From: Balanoglossus misakiensis
Taxonomy: Eukaryota > Hemichordata
Length of the DNA: 64,000 nucleotides
Assembly (NCBI GenBank): GCA_040954595.2
Contig: CM082582.2
Span: forward strand, 12,586,001-12,650,000
Reading direction: 5' to 3'
Each line of letters opens with the position of its first letter. Position 1 is the stretch's first letter. Of the stretch, positions 1 to 12,417 are shown one piece after another. The notes under the pieces are model-generated. The model had not been told where the DNA came from. It was given only the letters and a program-made list of their open reading frames with translations, and did no database searches. Both the position numbers and the translations under genes were made by a program.

Positions 1-3000
1 GGTGGCGCGTACGTCGGACCGACACAGAACAGAATCTTTCGACTCGCCAAAGAGTTTGGGGTGGAAAACTACAAAATTAACATGAAGGAGAGGACGATCG
101 TGGTTTTAGCGGTAAGCTCGAAAGTTTTTATATTCGGGACGCGTTGATCACTACATAAAATAGGCGCTACACCTTTGATATTATACATTGGATACCGTTT
201 TTTTCACGCTAACATATCGCTTCTTTCATCATTATTCCAGGGAACGAAATGGGTTTACAGGGGAAATATCCCGCCTGTGTACAATCCTATCGTGGCTTTG
301 GATTTGAACAACCTGCTTAGGAAGATGGACGAAATGTGCGAAACTGCAAGTATCCGATAACCTTTCTCTAAATAAATTCTGCATTTATGGCAAAATTCAA
401 AAATGAAGATTATTTTGTAAAATCTGTGTTCTCTCCAGATACCAAGATCGGCGCCATGGAAATGTCCTAATGCAAATGAATGGGACAGCATAACAGTCAA
501 GGAATGGCTGGATAAAGTCTGTTGGACCAGTGCGGCGAAAAATACCGGTGTTGTTATTGTACGTGCTGTGTACGCCGCGGAACCCGAAGAGATTTCACTC
601 TTGTTTTTCTTGTGGTATTTGAAATCAGGCAATGGTTAGTAACTGAGAGATGTCATTTCAAAGAGAGGGGAGGGAGGGAGGGGTAGCGAGAGAGGTGTAA
701 ATGATTTGGTAATTTCCAGTTATGTAATGCGTAACGATTGAGCCCGTCTTGACAGCGAACCTGGTTCAAGTTTTAGACGAATTCCGATTTTCACTTTCAC
801 GATATTTCAATTTTCAGGGGTCTTAAGAGTTACGCAGACCGAAGATGGGGCACAGGTAGGACCATACAATGCACTAAATTTTGCATGCACGATTCCGATT
901 ATGATTTTGGCTGACTTTGTTTGCATTATAAAATGTTTGTTGTCGTATAGACCCATTGTCATGCACTCACAAAACTATTTTACAGGAGAGAAAATTCACT
1001 GGAGGAAGTCAACAAATCTGTGAGAAAATTGTGGATGTCATTGGTTCAGGTAACAGTCAGCGCAGAATCAATTTCGTGACCCTGAGTACATCAAGTGAAG
1101 TCCGTCCACTTTGCTCAGTGACATCTGAGTTACTTCCGGGATCACAGCGAGGTCTTTATCATCAACGATGACTGTTGTGATTTTAAGTGAACATGCGTAA
1201 AAGCACTATTTTATCGCGTATTATTTTTGCTTCAATTCTAGACACAGTTGTCTATAAAAGCCCGGTGATAAAGATCGAGCAAACTGATCACGGTGTAACG
1301 GTTGGCACAGCTGATGGGAAAGTCTATAAGGTATACTTTCACTCTAAAATAATTTTCTCAGCATAACCTTTCTCTGACTTTCTGACTGCACGACTGATAC
1401 GATAGCCTTTGCTTTCACTTTGTGGCGCATTTGACAATTTTTTTCATTTCACAGTCAAAATATGTTATCAGCGCCCTCTCTCCGGCTCTACTGGGACGGA
1501 TCGCCTTCTCTCCCCCGCTCTCATCTTACAAAACACAACTTATTCAGAGATTCCCGATGGGTTCCGTCGTCAAGACTGTGCTTTTCTACGAGAGGCCATT
1601 TTGGAGAGAACGAGGCAAGTATTTGATAAACAATGCAAGAGTCAGTTAAATTGACGTCGTTAATAACTTGCAGTCGTATATTTTGTGATGGTTGTAGACA
1701 CATCTTCTCAGGCACAAGCTCGTCATCCGGGTCGTATTTTGCTTCAGGTCATTGCGGCATGGCAGCAACAGACAGTCTTGTAGCAGGCGCATTTGATGAT
1801 ACAAAACCAGACGGTTCCCATCCCGCAATTATGGGGTAAGCGAAGCATGCGCAATGCGTGCGCATTCATCATGGCGGCGCTTGCGGCCCGTAAAATCTCT
1901 ACAATAATGATAGTGGTGGTGATGTTTAGCCATGAGACAGTGTAATGGTGGAAAATTAAAAACCATGCCCAATTTCACGATTGATATGTGTTCAAAATAT
2001 TAGCATACCTTTAAGATTGATTTTACATTGTTCGATGTGGAAATCTAAAGCTACATTTCGTCGTTCATGATATTTTCTTTGTTTCTCTCAACAGTCTGGT
2101 AACTGGCAAATATGCACGGGAAATGTCCCTTTTGACAAAGGAAGAACGGTAGGTAAATTCACTAACCAACAATTATTGTTCATTTGACATTGTGTCACTT
2201 CAATGTTTCAAATAACCAACCTGAGCGTTGCTTAATGCTCGATATTTATTTATTTCAGGAAAAGGAAACTTTGTGAATTTTATGCAGGTGTATTTGAAAA
2301 CGACGAGGCTCTACGCGTAAGTTTTGGAACACGTTAAAATATGTTACGTGTAGATTTTGACGAGGTGAACACTGTCGGTAGTAATATATAAGTGTTGTGT
2401 TTGACATTTTGAAAAACGGAATTTTAAAATTCATGTTTACACTCACGTTGCGTTTTGCACCATGATTGCATAATATTTTACAGCCAATCAACTACATTGA
2501 TCATGATTGGTTGGCCGAGGAGTTCTCAGGTGGTTGCTATGTTGGCGTGATGCCGCCAGGTGTACTGACCCAGTTTGGAAGGTAAAACTGAATTGCACAG
2601 TGAAATCGATATGTTATGTAATCTTATGTCATGTTATGTTATGTCACATGTTTCGGAATGAATACTGTACTATACGGTTAAAGTTTTTGTGAAATCTCAA
2701 ATTCTAAATGTAACTTTGAACCCTTCATTATGTGTTTTTTATTTCAATGATAACTATTGCAGTGTGCTGCGGGAACCCCATGGCAAGATATACTTTGCTG
2801 GCACAGAAACAGCCAATGAGTGGGCTGGATACATGGATGGCGCTGTTCAGGCTGGAGAACGGGCAGCCAGAGAGGTAGTTACTTTGGTAGTTACCATGGA
2901 AAATTCAAATATAGCCAATCACAGACTATCACACACGAAAAAAGTGCGCTACAACATAGTTATTCGAAGCCTTGGTTACTTTGGCCACTGTGCATGTATG

Positions 3001-3528
3001 TAAACTAGAGGTATTGGTTTTGCAGGTACTTCATGTTGATGGTAAGATTTCAGCAGACGAGATCTGGCAAGAAGAACCCGAATCACTGGTAAGCTGTAAG
3101 CGTCTTGGTAGAATATTCTGCTGTCTTATCGAAATATAATATCAAAGATACAAACCAGCAGTGCAAAGAAATTGATGATAAATTATCTAGACAAGGGTTG
3201 ATCTGTCAATTGATATTCCCGTGTCCTGCTGCAGTCTGCCCCTGAACAGTGTCACGTGGATCATTCTCAGCTGGGGCGTGACGTCACAAAGATCAATAAT
3301 TTTGTCACGGATTTTTCATTATAGGATGTACCCGCAGTTCCTCTGACAATCACCAAGGTAGAGAAGATCCTACCTTCCGTGCCGGCTTTCCTCAACTTCA
3401 TGATATCGTCATCGATTCTCCTGGCCGGAGTCATCGTCGTGGTCAACAATCCAGGGATTCTCGGTGTCTTGAAAGATGTCTTTGGCAACGTAGCTGGCGC
3501 TGTGATGAACATCATCGAGACAGGTTAA
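1..3528 (+). CDS. MAO: Monoamine oxidase (flavin amine oxidase), 5'-truncated by window edge
   Basis: Oxidatively deaminates biogenic amines on the mitochondrial outer membrane using covalent FAD. Fourteen exons can be read: 1-111, 241-345, 439-634, 818-855, 986-1049, 1242-1330, 1455-1614, 1748-1835, 2095-2148, 2259-2316, 2484-2581, 2763-2874, 3026-3088, 3325-3528. They join without frame breaks into 479 residues plus TAA. The fragment opens with [11 protein letters not shown], so by family alignment only about the first 60 residues lie outside. Diagnostic pieces are SGGCY in exon 11 (the FAD-linking Cys), the FAGTETA and GYMDGA blocks in exon 12 (second aromatic-cage Tyr), FPMGSVVK in exon 7 (conserved Lys) and a C-terminal hydrophobic anchor in exon 14. 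Introns 2 and 7 use GC donors (GCAAGT at 346 and 1615). MAO-A or MAO-B orthology is not assigned; invertebrates usually carry pre-duplication genes. Confidence 0.95.
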
Positions 3529-4741
3529 AACACACATGCGTTTCCCTATGACATAGTCACCTATATTCTGTTAAGCTTTGTGTATTGTTAAATGAGAATC
3601 AAAGTCAATGTAACCGTGTAATATATGTGTTATATAATTGGCCGCTCTTTTAACGATGCGCGTATGTTGTGATGATATAGTTAGAAGTGGACTGACCTTT
3701 CATTATGTACTTATTGACAGAATTGGGCTTGATAAACGTTTTGCAAAGCTTCCTTCCACACATGTTCGCCACCAATCTAGGTCTGGTTTCAGGTCTTAAT
3801 TGATTAAGTACGAAACCGGAGTCACCCAATTGCACTGTGATGCACTGCACTGTACTGTACTGTGCTATCTTGTTCTGCACTTGAGTCTTCCAATGAATCA
3901 TTACTCACCCACATCGCACAATCTTACAACAAATCCAAGTTGTTCTGATATATCGCTACTTTATTCAATTATACATGTATTTCACGGTCTTTTCTCTCTC
4001 AAAAAATATTAACTGTAAATACAAGTTGCACATTCACCACATATATAAAATATCAAATTCCACCAGACCCACTTCCAGTCCGCAACATTTAGCACCTCAT
4101 GTGCTGATTGCGTAGCATGCAGGGCAGTGCATGGCAGTACAGTGACTAAAAAATCATTATTACCTATTTCATCATAAACATCAACTAAATCAATAAACAT
4201 TTCCTTTTCGTGTGTAAATAACATAGAATCCTATATTGCTGCCATATACAACTTAATAAGTTAATGTCACTCGGAACTTATCTGTTTACACTTAACGACG
4301 ATAAATGATTTCAAAAGTCCATTTGAAAATATCTAAAACGTATTCACATATAATCAAAAATTTAAATACTTTTATAATTATTTTGTGAACAGAAACACTA
4401 CAGTGGTACGTGTGGATTAACCCTTGTCTCCAAAAGACTTAAACTAACTCAATATACTAATAAGGTATATTAACACGGTAACATTACACTTAAAGCTGTC
4501 ACACAATCATAGCAGTTAGGGGCAAAAATTCAAGCCACCGTCGCGACTACAAGGCGAGTTGCTTTTGTACGAAAGCCTTAACACTGTCAGACAAGGCATT
4601 TGTAACAAAAGGCAACGGAACAACGTCATAAAGTTTCAAACATGACTCGGAAAATTAAACGGCAGCATATTTTGATCTTTCTGAAGTCAAGTTTATTTTT
4701 GGCAATTTGGTGTGAATGCAGAGAAAATTCAAAGAACTTTC
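3529..4741. other. Intergenic: convergent 3' ends of MAO and GDAP1-like A
   Basis: No coding region recognised. The MAO 3' UTR should start here; AATAAA at 4192-4197 is a candidate polyadenylation signal. On the minus strand AATAAA (TTTATT at 4692-4697) lies just beyond the stop of GDAP1-like A. Short imperfect repeats of GCACTGTACTG type occur near 3835-3865 and 4121-4142. Confidence 0.5.
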
Positions 4742-7700
4742 CTAAATGATCGTGCAGGGGTATTCTCCACAACATGGCCGACCTTTCCCAACTGGTTCTG
4801 GTTGGATCAAACGCATTTTCAATCCAAAGTAGCTATCGTCGAGTGCTGGCGCCGTTTCCACGAAGGAAGTTCGACTGCGACTCTTGGTGAAGTATTCTGC
4901 GACCAGGGGGCGTTTCTGGTCAGCCCAGGTCTCCTCCAGTCCCATGTCGTAAAGAGCCCGCAGTGTCGTTGACATGTAGATGTCGGCAGCTGTGAACTTA
5001 TCACCACACAGCCATGTCACTTTACCTGAAATATTTGAGAGATTTCATGTCGGTTTAGCATGTGTCGTGGTTTATAATATCTCCAGGAGCACATGCAATT
5101 TACCGTCTTCACTATCCGCCATGATCGTTGATAATTTGCATAAATGAATAATAGCCTAGTCCAGGTGCCATGGAATTGTCGCATAAATTCCTTCGTGTTT
5201 ATTGTGTGCTTTTACCTTGATCATCTTTACGTCTCTTCAGTTCCATTTCAAGCTTAGTGAGCACGTCATTGCACAGTGGAAGAGCGACCCCTATCGTCGT
5301 CTCGTCCGGCATCAGGCTGACACCTTCCGCCTTTCCTTTGATGTCGTCATACACAGTTTTCATGTCTGGATGCTCTGCTGCCAGCTTGTCACATGTCGAT
5401 GGAGCGTTCTCGTGAAACTCTGCACATTTAACCAATACAATACATGAAATACCACACAATACAATACAATACAATACAATACAATAGGTTTATGAATATT
5501 ATGCTCACTTGAAACAAAAACTATTTCCGTACCTTTCACTAAATCGCGAAAGAGTGATGTTGGATAACTCTTTTTCATCTGGTATTTCTCAAATTCTGGA
5601 TGTTTAGGTATTGCCAAGGCAAGGGTTTCAATGTCTATCTTTTCCGCTATTTTGATGAAGTATTCGCACGTCTTGCCCTCTGCGGTGGAAGCATCCGGGA
5701 AAAGTTGTATTTCTGTGAATGAATGCGAGAATAAATTTAATTTGATTAAAATTTTGTATGAAAAACACCGGTTTCGCAAACTTTCAGTTACGTATAGCAG
5801 AGCTGTTACCAAACCTTACTTTTAGGAGGTCATGATTTTTGAAATTCTTTAAATTTGACACTTCATTCCCAGAACATTGCACTTACTTCCGGCGAACGCA
5901 TCGTCAATGTATCGCACGATGTCATCCGGGTCTGTCAATATCTTGGCTCCGTGACGTAGCGCGGGTAACTTTGTGTCCGGGTTGATTTTCACGAACCATT
6001 CAGAGAGATTCTCCAGAGCTGAAACATCCATACAACGTTGTCTATAGCGGATACATTTTTCATACAATGCGATGCGTACCTGTGGGTTAAAAGAGGAAAT
6101 ATTGTTTATTACATGTAATCATATGGATTCAAGTTGGGTTCATGTATTTAATGTACGTCATAATGGACAAATATGACCCCCATCTTTTCATTCTTTACAG
6201 AGTTAGGGATGACGTCAAACGTTCTGACCACCCATAGCTAAGTTACATTTGCGGGCCTATCGATCATTGACATTTAAAACCGAACGTGAAAATAGGGCAA
6301 ATAGTCAATAAACATTGCGCACAACACAAATTGTATCTATTTTCGTCGTCGTTGACTCTCAACACCTTGACACGAGAAACTGAAATATGCAGCGTCACCC
6401 TTACCCCTTTTATTTGTAAACAACTGCACATAAACTTAATGATGGAAATAAATAACGAGGTTATAATCGTTTTAATTCATGAAATTCTATTTGTATTTAC
6501 TAGTACTTCGCGCTGGCCCGATAAAGGGATGAGTTATAACAAAATAAACTATAAATAGGCATTGCGAAACAGGTCAAAAAATACTGTTCTGTACAACCAC
6601 GACATTGGCGTATTCAGGTAAACAATCCAAGGACTGATAAAGGCTGGTAGAAGCTCAATATAGCGTACCGTGAAAATAATTGGAAACGGCGCGTAAAATA
6701 CGAAGCGAAAGACATTGTCGAGTTCTCATATATCATAGGTATAAAGCCCAGACAGGTGATCTAGTATCCTCCCCTGCAAAGGACTGAGTGATAGCCTGGT
6801 ATTTCGTGATGAAACTGTGTTCATAACATGTTACCCGTAACTCGGTGTGTTTCAAATTAAAATAACTTTGGGCACGGCCCTTTCTGGTTTATGCGTTAAG
6901 AGTGATTGTGTGTATATAGGCTTCAGCAAATTTGAACTGCATGCACGCAGAAATTTGCCGGTATGATATCATCCACGTAAGTTTTTTCAAAAATATGTTC
7001 TTGGCCGACAAAGGTGCGGCTTGATCTAGAAAAAAACTTCAAGTAGGAAGATCTGTTGTTAACTTTTTGCCCAGATCACCTCAGAGGTCCTGGTTTCAAA
7101 ATATGTATACGTAAACGAGCCTGCCAATATCGCTAGGGTGGGGTCGGAATAAAGTTGCCAAAAATATAAATAGGATTGTATTTTAAAAGTAATTACAGAT
7201 TACGTCGTGCATAAGCTTAAATATTTGCGGGGAGTTTCTATAGCACGAACACGCCTTTGAGATGTTTCACCGTAATAGTCGTGGTAATGTACTTTTGGAA
7301 CTTGGCAGTATTTGTACGTCCCCCAGTGACGTTCGCATTACATTGAAATGCACGATGCACTGTTTTTGCTAGTGAAATACCAGAGCTCAACCGGGCATGT
7401 CCGCCTCGTTGCGGTAAAGCGTTATATTTACATGACAAAAGTTTGACTCAAAAGGATGGAGGTGAAATTGCATGAAAACAATTGAGTGAATCGGATGAGC
7501 AGGCAGTGACATAAATCGCTCGACTCTAATTGTTCCAAAGGAGAGAAACCTCAATTGAATGGGTTACAAACCAATGAAGTTAAAGACTGAACATCTCGTG
7601 TATAATAGGTATGCATATTTTAAAGCTTCCTTGTTAGAAACCCTCCTGCTCAGTGATGGGCGCATTTGTTCCCGTCTACTATGCTATGAACCTGTCTCTA

Positions 7701-8114
7701 TACCAGGGCCAATTAACTGTACCTGCGTCATGAAAAATGATGAGGTCAGTTTAGCAGACCAACCATCAACATATGACGGTTAAATGCACGCAGGGGTCTG
7801 TCCCCGGTGCGTGGTGTTCCCGGTACCTGCCAATTCTACTGTCTTCCTACTCTACTAATAATTTTACGGTATAAAGAACATAAAAATCGTGCGGGTGAAG
7901 TTAATAAGCTTGACTGTGTGAAACAAATCACTCAGTCAAGGCCCACGTTTTACGGATCCCGAGTGTCAGGTGGGCGTGGTTGGAAAGTGTAAAAGTGTTT
8001 TTTGTGTGCAGTACACGGGTGAGATCGCTGTCCAAGTGAAACAAAAACCACACGTAATCTTACCCTGTGACTTTTGACGGATTTCTCCGAATAGTAAAGA
8101 ATTGGCTCCGACAT
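4742..8114 (-). CDS. GDAP1-like glutathione S-transferase family protein A, CaaX-type C terminus
   Basis: Five minus-strand exons: 8114-8064, 6079-5887, 5712-5533, 5419-5216, 5025-4742, giving 303 residues. The 51-bp first exon encodes MSEPILYYSEKSVKSHR and joins in phase 0 to VRIALYEK; its ATG context has A at -3. The N-terminal thioredoxin-like GST fold occupies about residues 3-82, followed by a helical domain with a charged loop (exons 3-4) and the final helices with WLCGDKFTAADIY (214-226). Exon sizes and phases match genes B-D. GDAP1 proteins are normally tail-anchored in the mitochondrial outer membrane and act in fission and redox homeostasis. This one has no C-terminal hydrophobic helix. 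It ends CCGEYPCTII, a CaaX-like box (CTII, 300-303) with two more Cys nearby. Known family: GST-like, GDAP1 subgroup. The lipid anchor is inference. Confidence 0.85.
5457..5486. repeat. (AATAC)n microsatellite
   Basis: About six tandem AATAC units in intron 3 of GDAP1-like A, close to the acceptor of exon 4. Confidence 0.9.
6080..8063. other. Long first intron of GDAP1-like A
   Basis: The 1984-bp intron between exon 1 (8064-8114) and exon 2 (ends 6079). Only short chance reading frames; no coding sequence, RNA gene or repeat family was recognised. Confidence 0.6.
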
Positions 8115-9033
8115 TCTTCAATCGTGACTTGTCTTTGGCGATTACTCGCTACACACTCCAGTAACAACAGCGTGATTATCGTAGTGCAGTTTGTTTTGAA
8201 GCGCTTATATACTCTGACAGTTCAGTACTGGCACCTTTTTGTCTTTGCGGGATACCTGTCACAACAGCGCCGAATCAACCGAGTACTGCCCCTGGACGGT
8301 GCACCCAGGAGAATCATCAATGATAGCAGGACCACGTGATCGTCAAACACCAACCAGATGAGGGTGACAAGTTTCGGCAGGATCTGAATCAAGCGTTATT
8401 GTGATATATATATTCTATGACGTTGTGGAAAGCTTTAATGTCAAACAAAAGGACAACCCAGCATACGTAACAGTATATAAGTCGGATGAAACCTGGTAAT
8501 TGTTAAAGCTAAGCTAACTCTCGTTGGCTGTTTTTCTCAGCAGTGGTTACTTCTCCACGCATGCTTTGAAGTATCATAATGATATTCTACCCAAACCAGA
8601 AATAGACTAAGTCGCGAATGGCTGTGTAAAAGAGACACGTGACCAGACAAAAGTGCAAACTGATGAAGCATGGGCGTAACCGAAAGTGGTGATGCTTACA
8701 GAGTGATATGTGTTTTTTTTATTAGGAATTATATTCTCTGTAAATTGACAAAATATTAATAAGTAAACACATTACAGAAATAGAATCTGGGGCATCGGCT
8801 CCTGTTTGCCAAAGCGGTCAACCCCAGGTGGAAACAAATTAATATTCTCGTGGTGCAACGCCCTCCTGCGGCAGATTTAGAAAATCCTACAGATCTGTTT
8901 GCCTGACCTCATCCTCCGAGGTCGTTGGTATCGCGGAATCGTGTTACAAATGCAGGGCAATAGGAATTTAATAATAATATCAACAGCGAAGTACGGCGAG
9001 CCATTGAAGTGACAACTACCGGGCACAAATACC
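8115..9033. other. Divergent promoter region between GDAP1-like A and B
   Basis: The two genes are transcribed away from each other from this 919-bp interval. No clear TATA box at the expected places. E-box type CACGTG cores occur near 8330-8340 and 8634-8642. Nothing coding is seen. Confidence 0.45.
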
Positions 9034-11126
9034 ATGGCTGTACATGAAGGAGACGATGTTTTACTGTACTACGAGGCAAATTCGTACCTCTGCCACCGGG
9101 TAAGTCTCTGTTTGCTGTGACCGAGAACAAAAGCGTTTGCGCTGCCTGGCTGCTGTTGTACTTTCGCCGGCCACGACCGGCCTGATCTAAAGGCATGCGT
9201 TGCAGTGAAAACTAGCGGTGTCGTTGACCGGACCGGGACAAACAAGCTGTACTTCAAAAGATTTTTCAGTCGGACATCTTCACATGGTGTATTTTTATGG
9301 CCTATGAAAGAACGTGCCCGTAAGCTTTCAGTGCTCTCAATTTTAACCAGCGACTGTGGAGGCTATATTTACCCCAATACCATGTCAGTATACAGCTAGC
9401 GCACGTAGTCAGGTGCAAATTGGATCCAATATGCCCGAGAGAAAAAACACCAACAAATTTGACATCCTGACTTCCATTTTGTGAATACCCTTGTGAAATT
9501 TAATCGCGACTCCCCACTTGTGAGTTGAACCACACTGCCATGACAGTGACGTGCCGATCGAGTCAGTCATGTCTCAATGCCACTGGAAATAGACCTTTGA
9601 AAATAAAATATAATACTCAAGCCTTGACCCTCGATTCCATCTTGAAAGCTTTAACATAACAACAGCCTCATTGTCAAGTTCATATTGGAGCACTTCTTGG
9701 TTTCAGGTTCTGGTGTCGCTGCAAGAGAAAGAGCTCAAGTATAAGAAAGTAGAAGTTGATGTTCAAAATTTACATAATCTCTCCCCGGATTACATCAGAT
9801 TGAATCCTTCGGCAGAAACGCCAACCTTGGTGCACGGCGTTGAAGTCGTTGCTGGCGCCGATAAAATACTTCACTACCTCGATGAAGCTTTCCCCAGACG
9901 TGAGTTGACCTCTGATAGCCAGCACTAAGCTTTATTAAGGGCCAGTACAGCATGTACAGGGGAGGGCTGGGTTAATTCGGGGAGGATGCTAATTTTATTT
10001 TCTCGCAAGGTTTTAGGTAAGGGTCGTGAATTTCGTGAATGAATCAATCGATCAATCAATCAATGAACTGTTAATACGAACAGTGATTCTTTTTTCTGTG
10101 TATTGAATAGAATCTCAGTTATTTCCCGAGGAGGACACAAAGGAAGGCTGGAAATGTCAATATCTGCTTAAACTCGCCGCAAAGATAGATCTTGTCAAAC
10201 TCACTCTTGGAGTGCCGTTCAACGTTGAACTCGCTCAGGTTGATAGTGAAAGTATAGAGACTGGTTACACCGAGCAAGATGTTGGAAACATCATTACATG
10301 TAAGTATAGTGGACCGGATGGTTTCTTGCAGCTGGTGTGTACATAATCTTTTAGTGATGATATAAAATACACAAGAATGCAGAAGTCGAACATATACTTT
10401 TTGTGTTTGTGGGGAACTGGCAGAAATCCTGACTGGTGAAAAGAGTTCATCACCTTTGCTGACTTTGTGAATACCGATAGAATCATGCTCAGACTTTGAA
10501 GTTTTTCTTACCCCTACACTTCAGCTTTCAGGGAAAATCTGCCAGAAAAATGTGACCAACTGGCACAAGAAAACGAAGATCTTAAAGAAGAGTACGAACA
10601 CCTTAAGGAGAGAGGTTTGAATTTCCCGGAGCAAATCGACGAAGATGAACTCGACGCTGCTTTGAAAATGACAAACGATGTCATTGCGAAATTAGAAGAT
10701 GAACTCTTGACGAGAAAGATTGAAGAACCTCCAGGTAATGTACCGTTTAGTGTGCGAACCTGTGTCTTTTTCTTTTCGTAGCAAGTAAATTTGTTAGAAT
10801 CGACCTTATGAAAAGTGTGAACTTCTCCGCCCTTTCTCCCAGACAAAGAATGGTGGCTAATTGGCAAAACCTTCTCGGTCGCCGACATTTACTGGGGGAG
10901 CATCCTTTGCCGATTAGAACAGATCGGATTGGCCAAGAGGTACTGGGCAGACGAGAAGCGCCTCCACGTGACGGCCTATCTGAATCGCATCAAGCAACGA
11001 GACAGCTTCTTGGAAGTCCCGAAAACAAAATTTGAAAAATTCGTCGAAAAAGTGAAACGGAAATGGCCGTGGATGATTCCTGTGGGAGCCACAGTAGCCG
11101 GCGTTCTTGTTTTCATCATCATATGA
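9034..11126 (+). CDS. GDAP1-like glutathione S-transferase family protein B, tail-anchored
   Basis: Exons 9034-9099, 9707-9899, 10111-10299, 10525-10734, 10843-11126; 313 residues. Exon 1 encodes MAVHEGDDVLLYYEANSYLCHR with a strong start context (ACCATGG). Exon 2 (193 bp) carries the rest of the thioredoxin-like domain, including NPSAETPTLVHG, which corresponds to the glutathione-side loop of GSTs. Exon 4 encodes a charged helix (ENLPEKCDQLAQENEDLK) and exon 5 the last GST helices, WLIGKTFSVADIYW. The C terminus is basic followed by a hydrophobic segment to the very end (about 294-313), a classical tail anchor. By family this suggests mitochondrial outer membrane or peroxisomal location. Exon sizes 193, 210 and 284 recur in sister genes. 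AATAAA at 11433-11438 may end the transcript. The paralog's own activity cannot be read from sequence. Confidence 0.88.
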
Positions 11127-12417
11127 CGTCAGCTCAAAGCTGAAAAGTTTTGCTTCTTGAGTCCGCATGCCTGTCATGTGACAACATGCACGTGACATAT
11201 TTTAGACGTGACACGTTTTTGTGTGAAAGGCGCTTTCTAGCCCCCTTGCCCCCAAATTTGTAATACACATAAGAATAAGACCAATAGTTATTTAATAGTA
11301 CGTGTTATGTTGACAACCCGAATATACTAGTATTTATTTCAGTGGGAATAGAGCAAGAAATACTAAACAGTCACACATCGGAAACCACTTCTCCGTTCAA
11401 TCTGGTGTTATTGTGAGCTTGGGAAGATAAAGCAATAAATAGACCACAGGGTATGGACACGACACTGTCGAGGCAAATGCGCCCCCTTCCGACGTCATTC
11501 GCCGACTGTCGATCAGCTGACGAGTGTGGAACTTGTAAATAATGCTGATCAATGCAAATTTTAGACCAAGAGATTTCAACGTTCCTGAACTTTTGTATTA
11601 GAAAAAACAAAATTGTTCAAGACCAGTTTCAAACAATTCTTTCCATCTTACACGTACTGTAAGCCTAAATGAGATGCTTGGAGCCTTGGTACTGTTTGTC
11701 TGAAATACAGGTCTATATTTACCCATAACCACTCTACCTTGTCATTGCTGTATTTTGTTTGTTTGTTTGTTTGTTTGTTTGGAACACGATTGAACAGAAA
11801 CGTAGAACCAGAGCATACGAAATATCAAGAAACCAACGTTATGTAATCATTGCAGCGTAATAAATAGGAAAGCCACGTCTTTCTAGGTCACAACTAATCG
11901 ATCGGCAGCCAGTAAAAGTGTGCCTGCCTTGTGAATAATGAGGTTGTCCAACTGGAGAGAATTGTAGCAGGCATCTGATAGGTTCAATAGTGTGTGGTGT
12001 TGTGACGAACAGATAGTGTGGCTTGGTACACGTCCACTATACTGTTTACCATTTGCACATATCGATGACATATGTTTATAATAATATATTCGAGCTGCGA
12101 TAATTTATTCCTAAATGCAACACGTGTGTGTATACGCGTTGCGTGTCGTTCCCGATAGACCCCGTGGAAGAGAATTTGCATCATTCAGTATTGTCTGCGT
12201 TGGATTTATTGGTTGAAGCGAACCACAGGCATTTTCGCGTTTTATGTAGAGTTCTTTACTCCAGCGACAGTTGAAGAGACAAGCTTAACACTTGGTGACC
12301 TTTCAAGAGAGGGCAGACCAAGGAATGCAGCGTACAAAGGTCGAGGGACGTTGATGCGTGTACTGAAGCCTCGAGCCCCGAGCGAAATTTTAAAGGCAGG
12401 CTGCATTCACAGCAAAG
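11127..12417. other. Intergenic between GDAP1-like B and C
   Basis: Contains the probable 3' UTR of B (AATAAA 11433-11438), a (TTTG)n run and the upstream region of C. No further gene seen. Confidence 0.5.
11753..11781. repeat. (TTTG)n microsatellite
   Basis: About seven consecutive TTTG units. Confidence 0.9.
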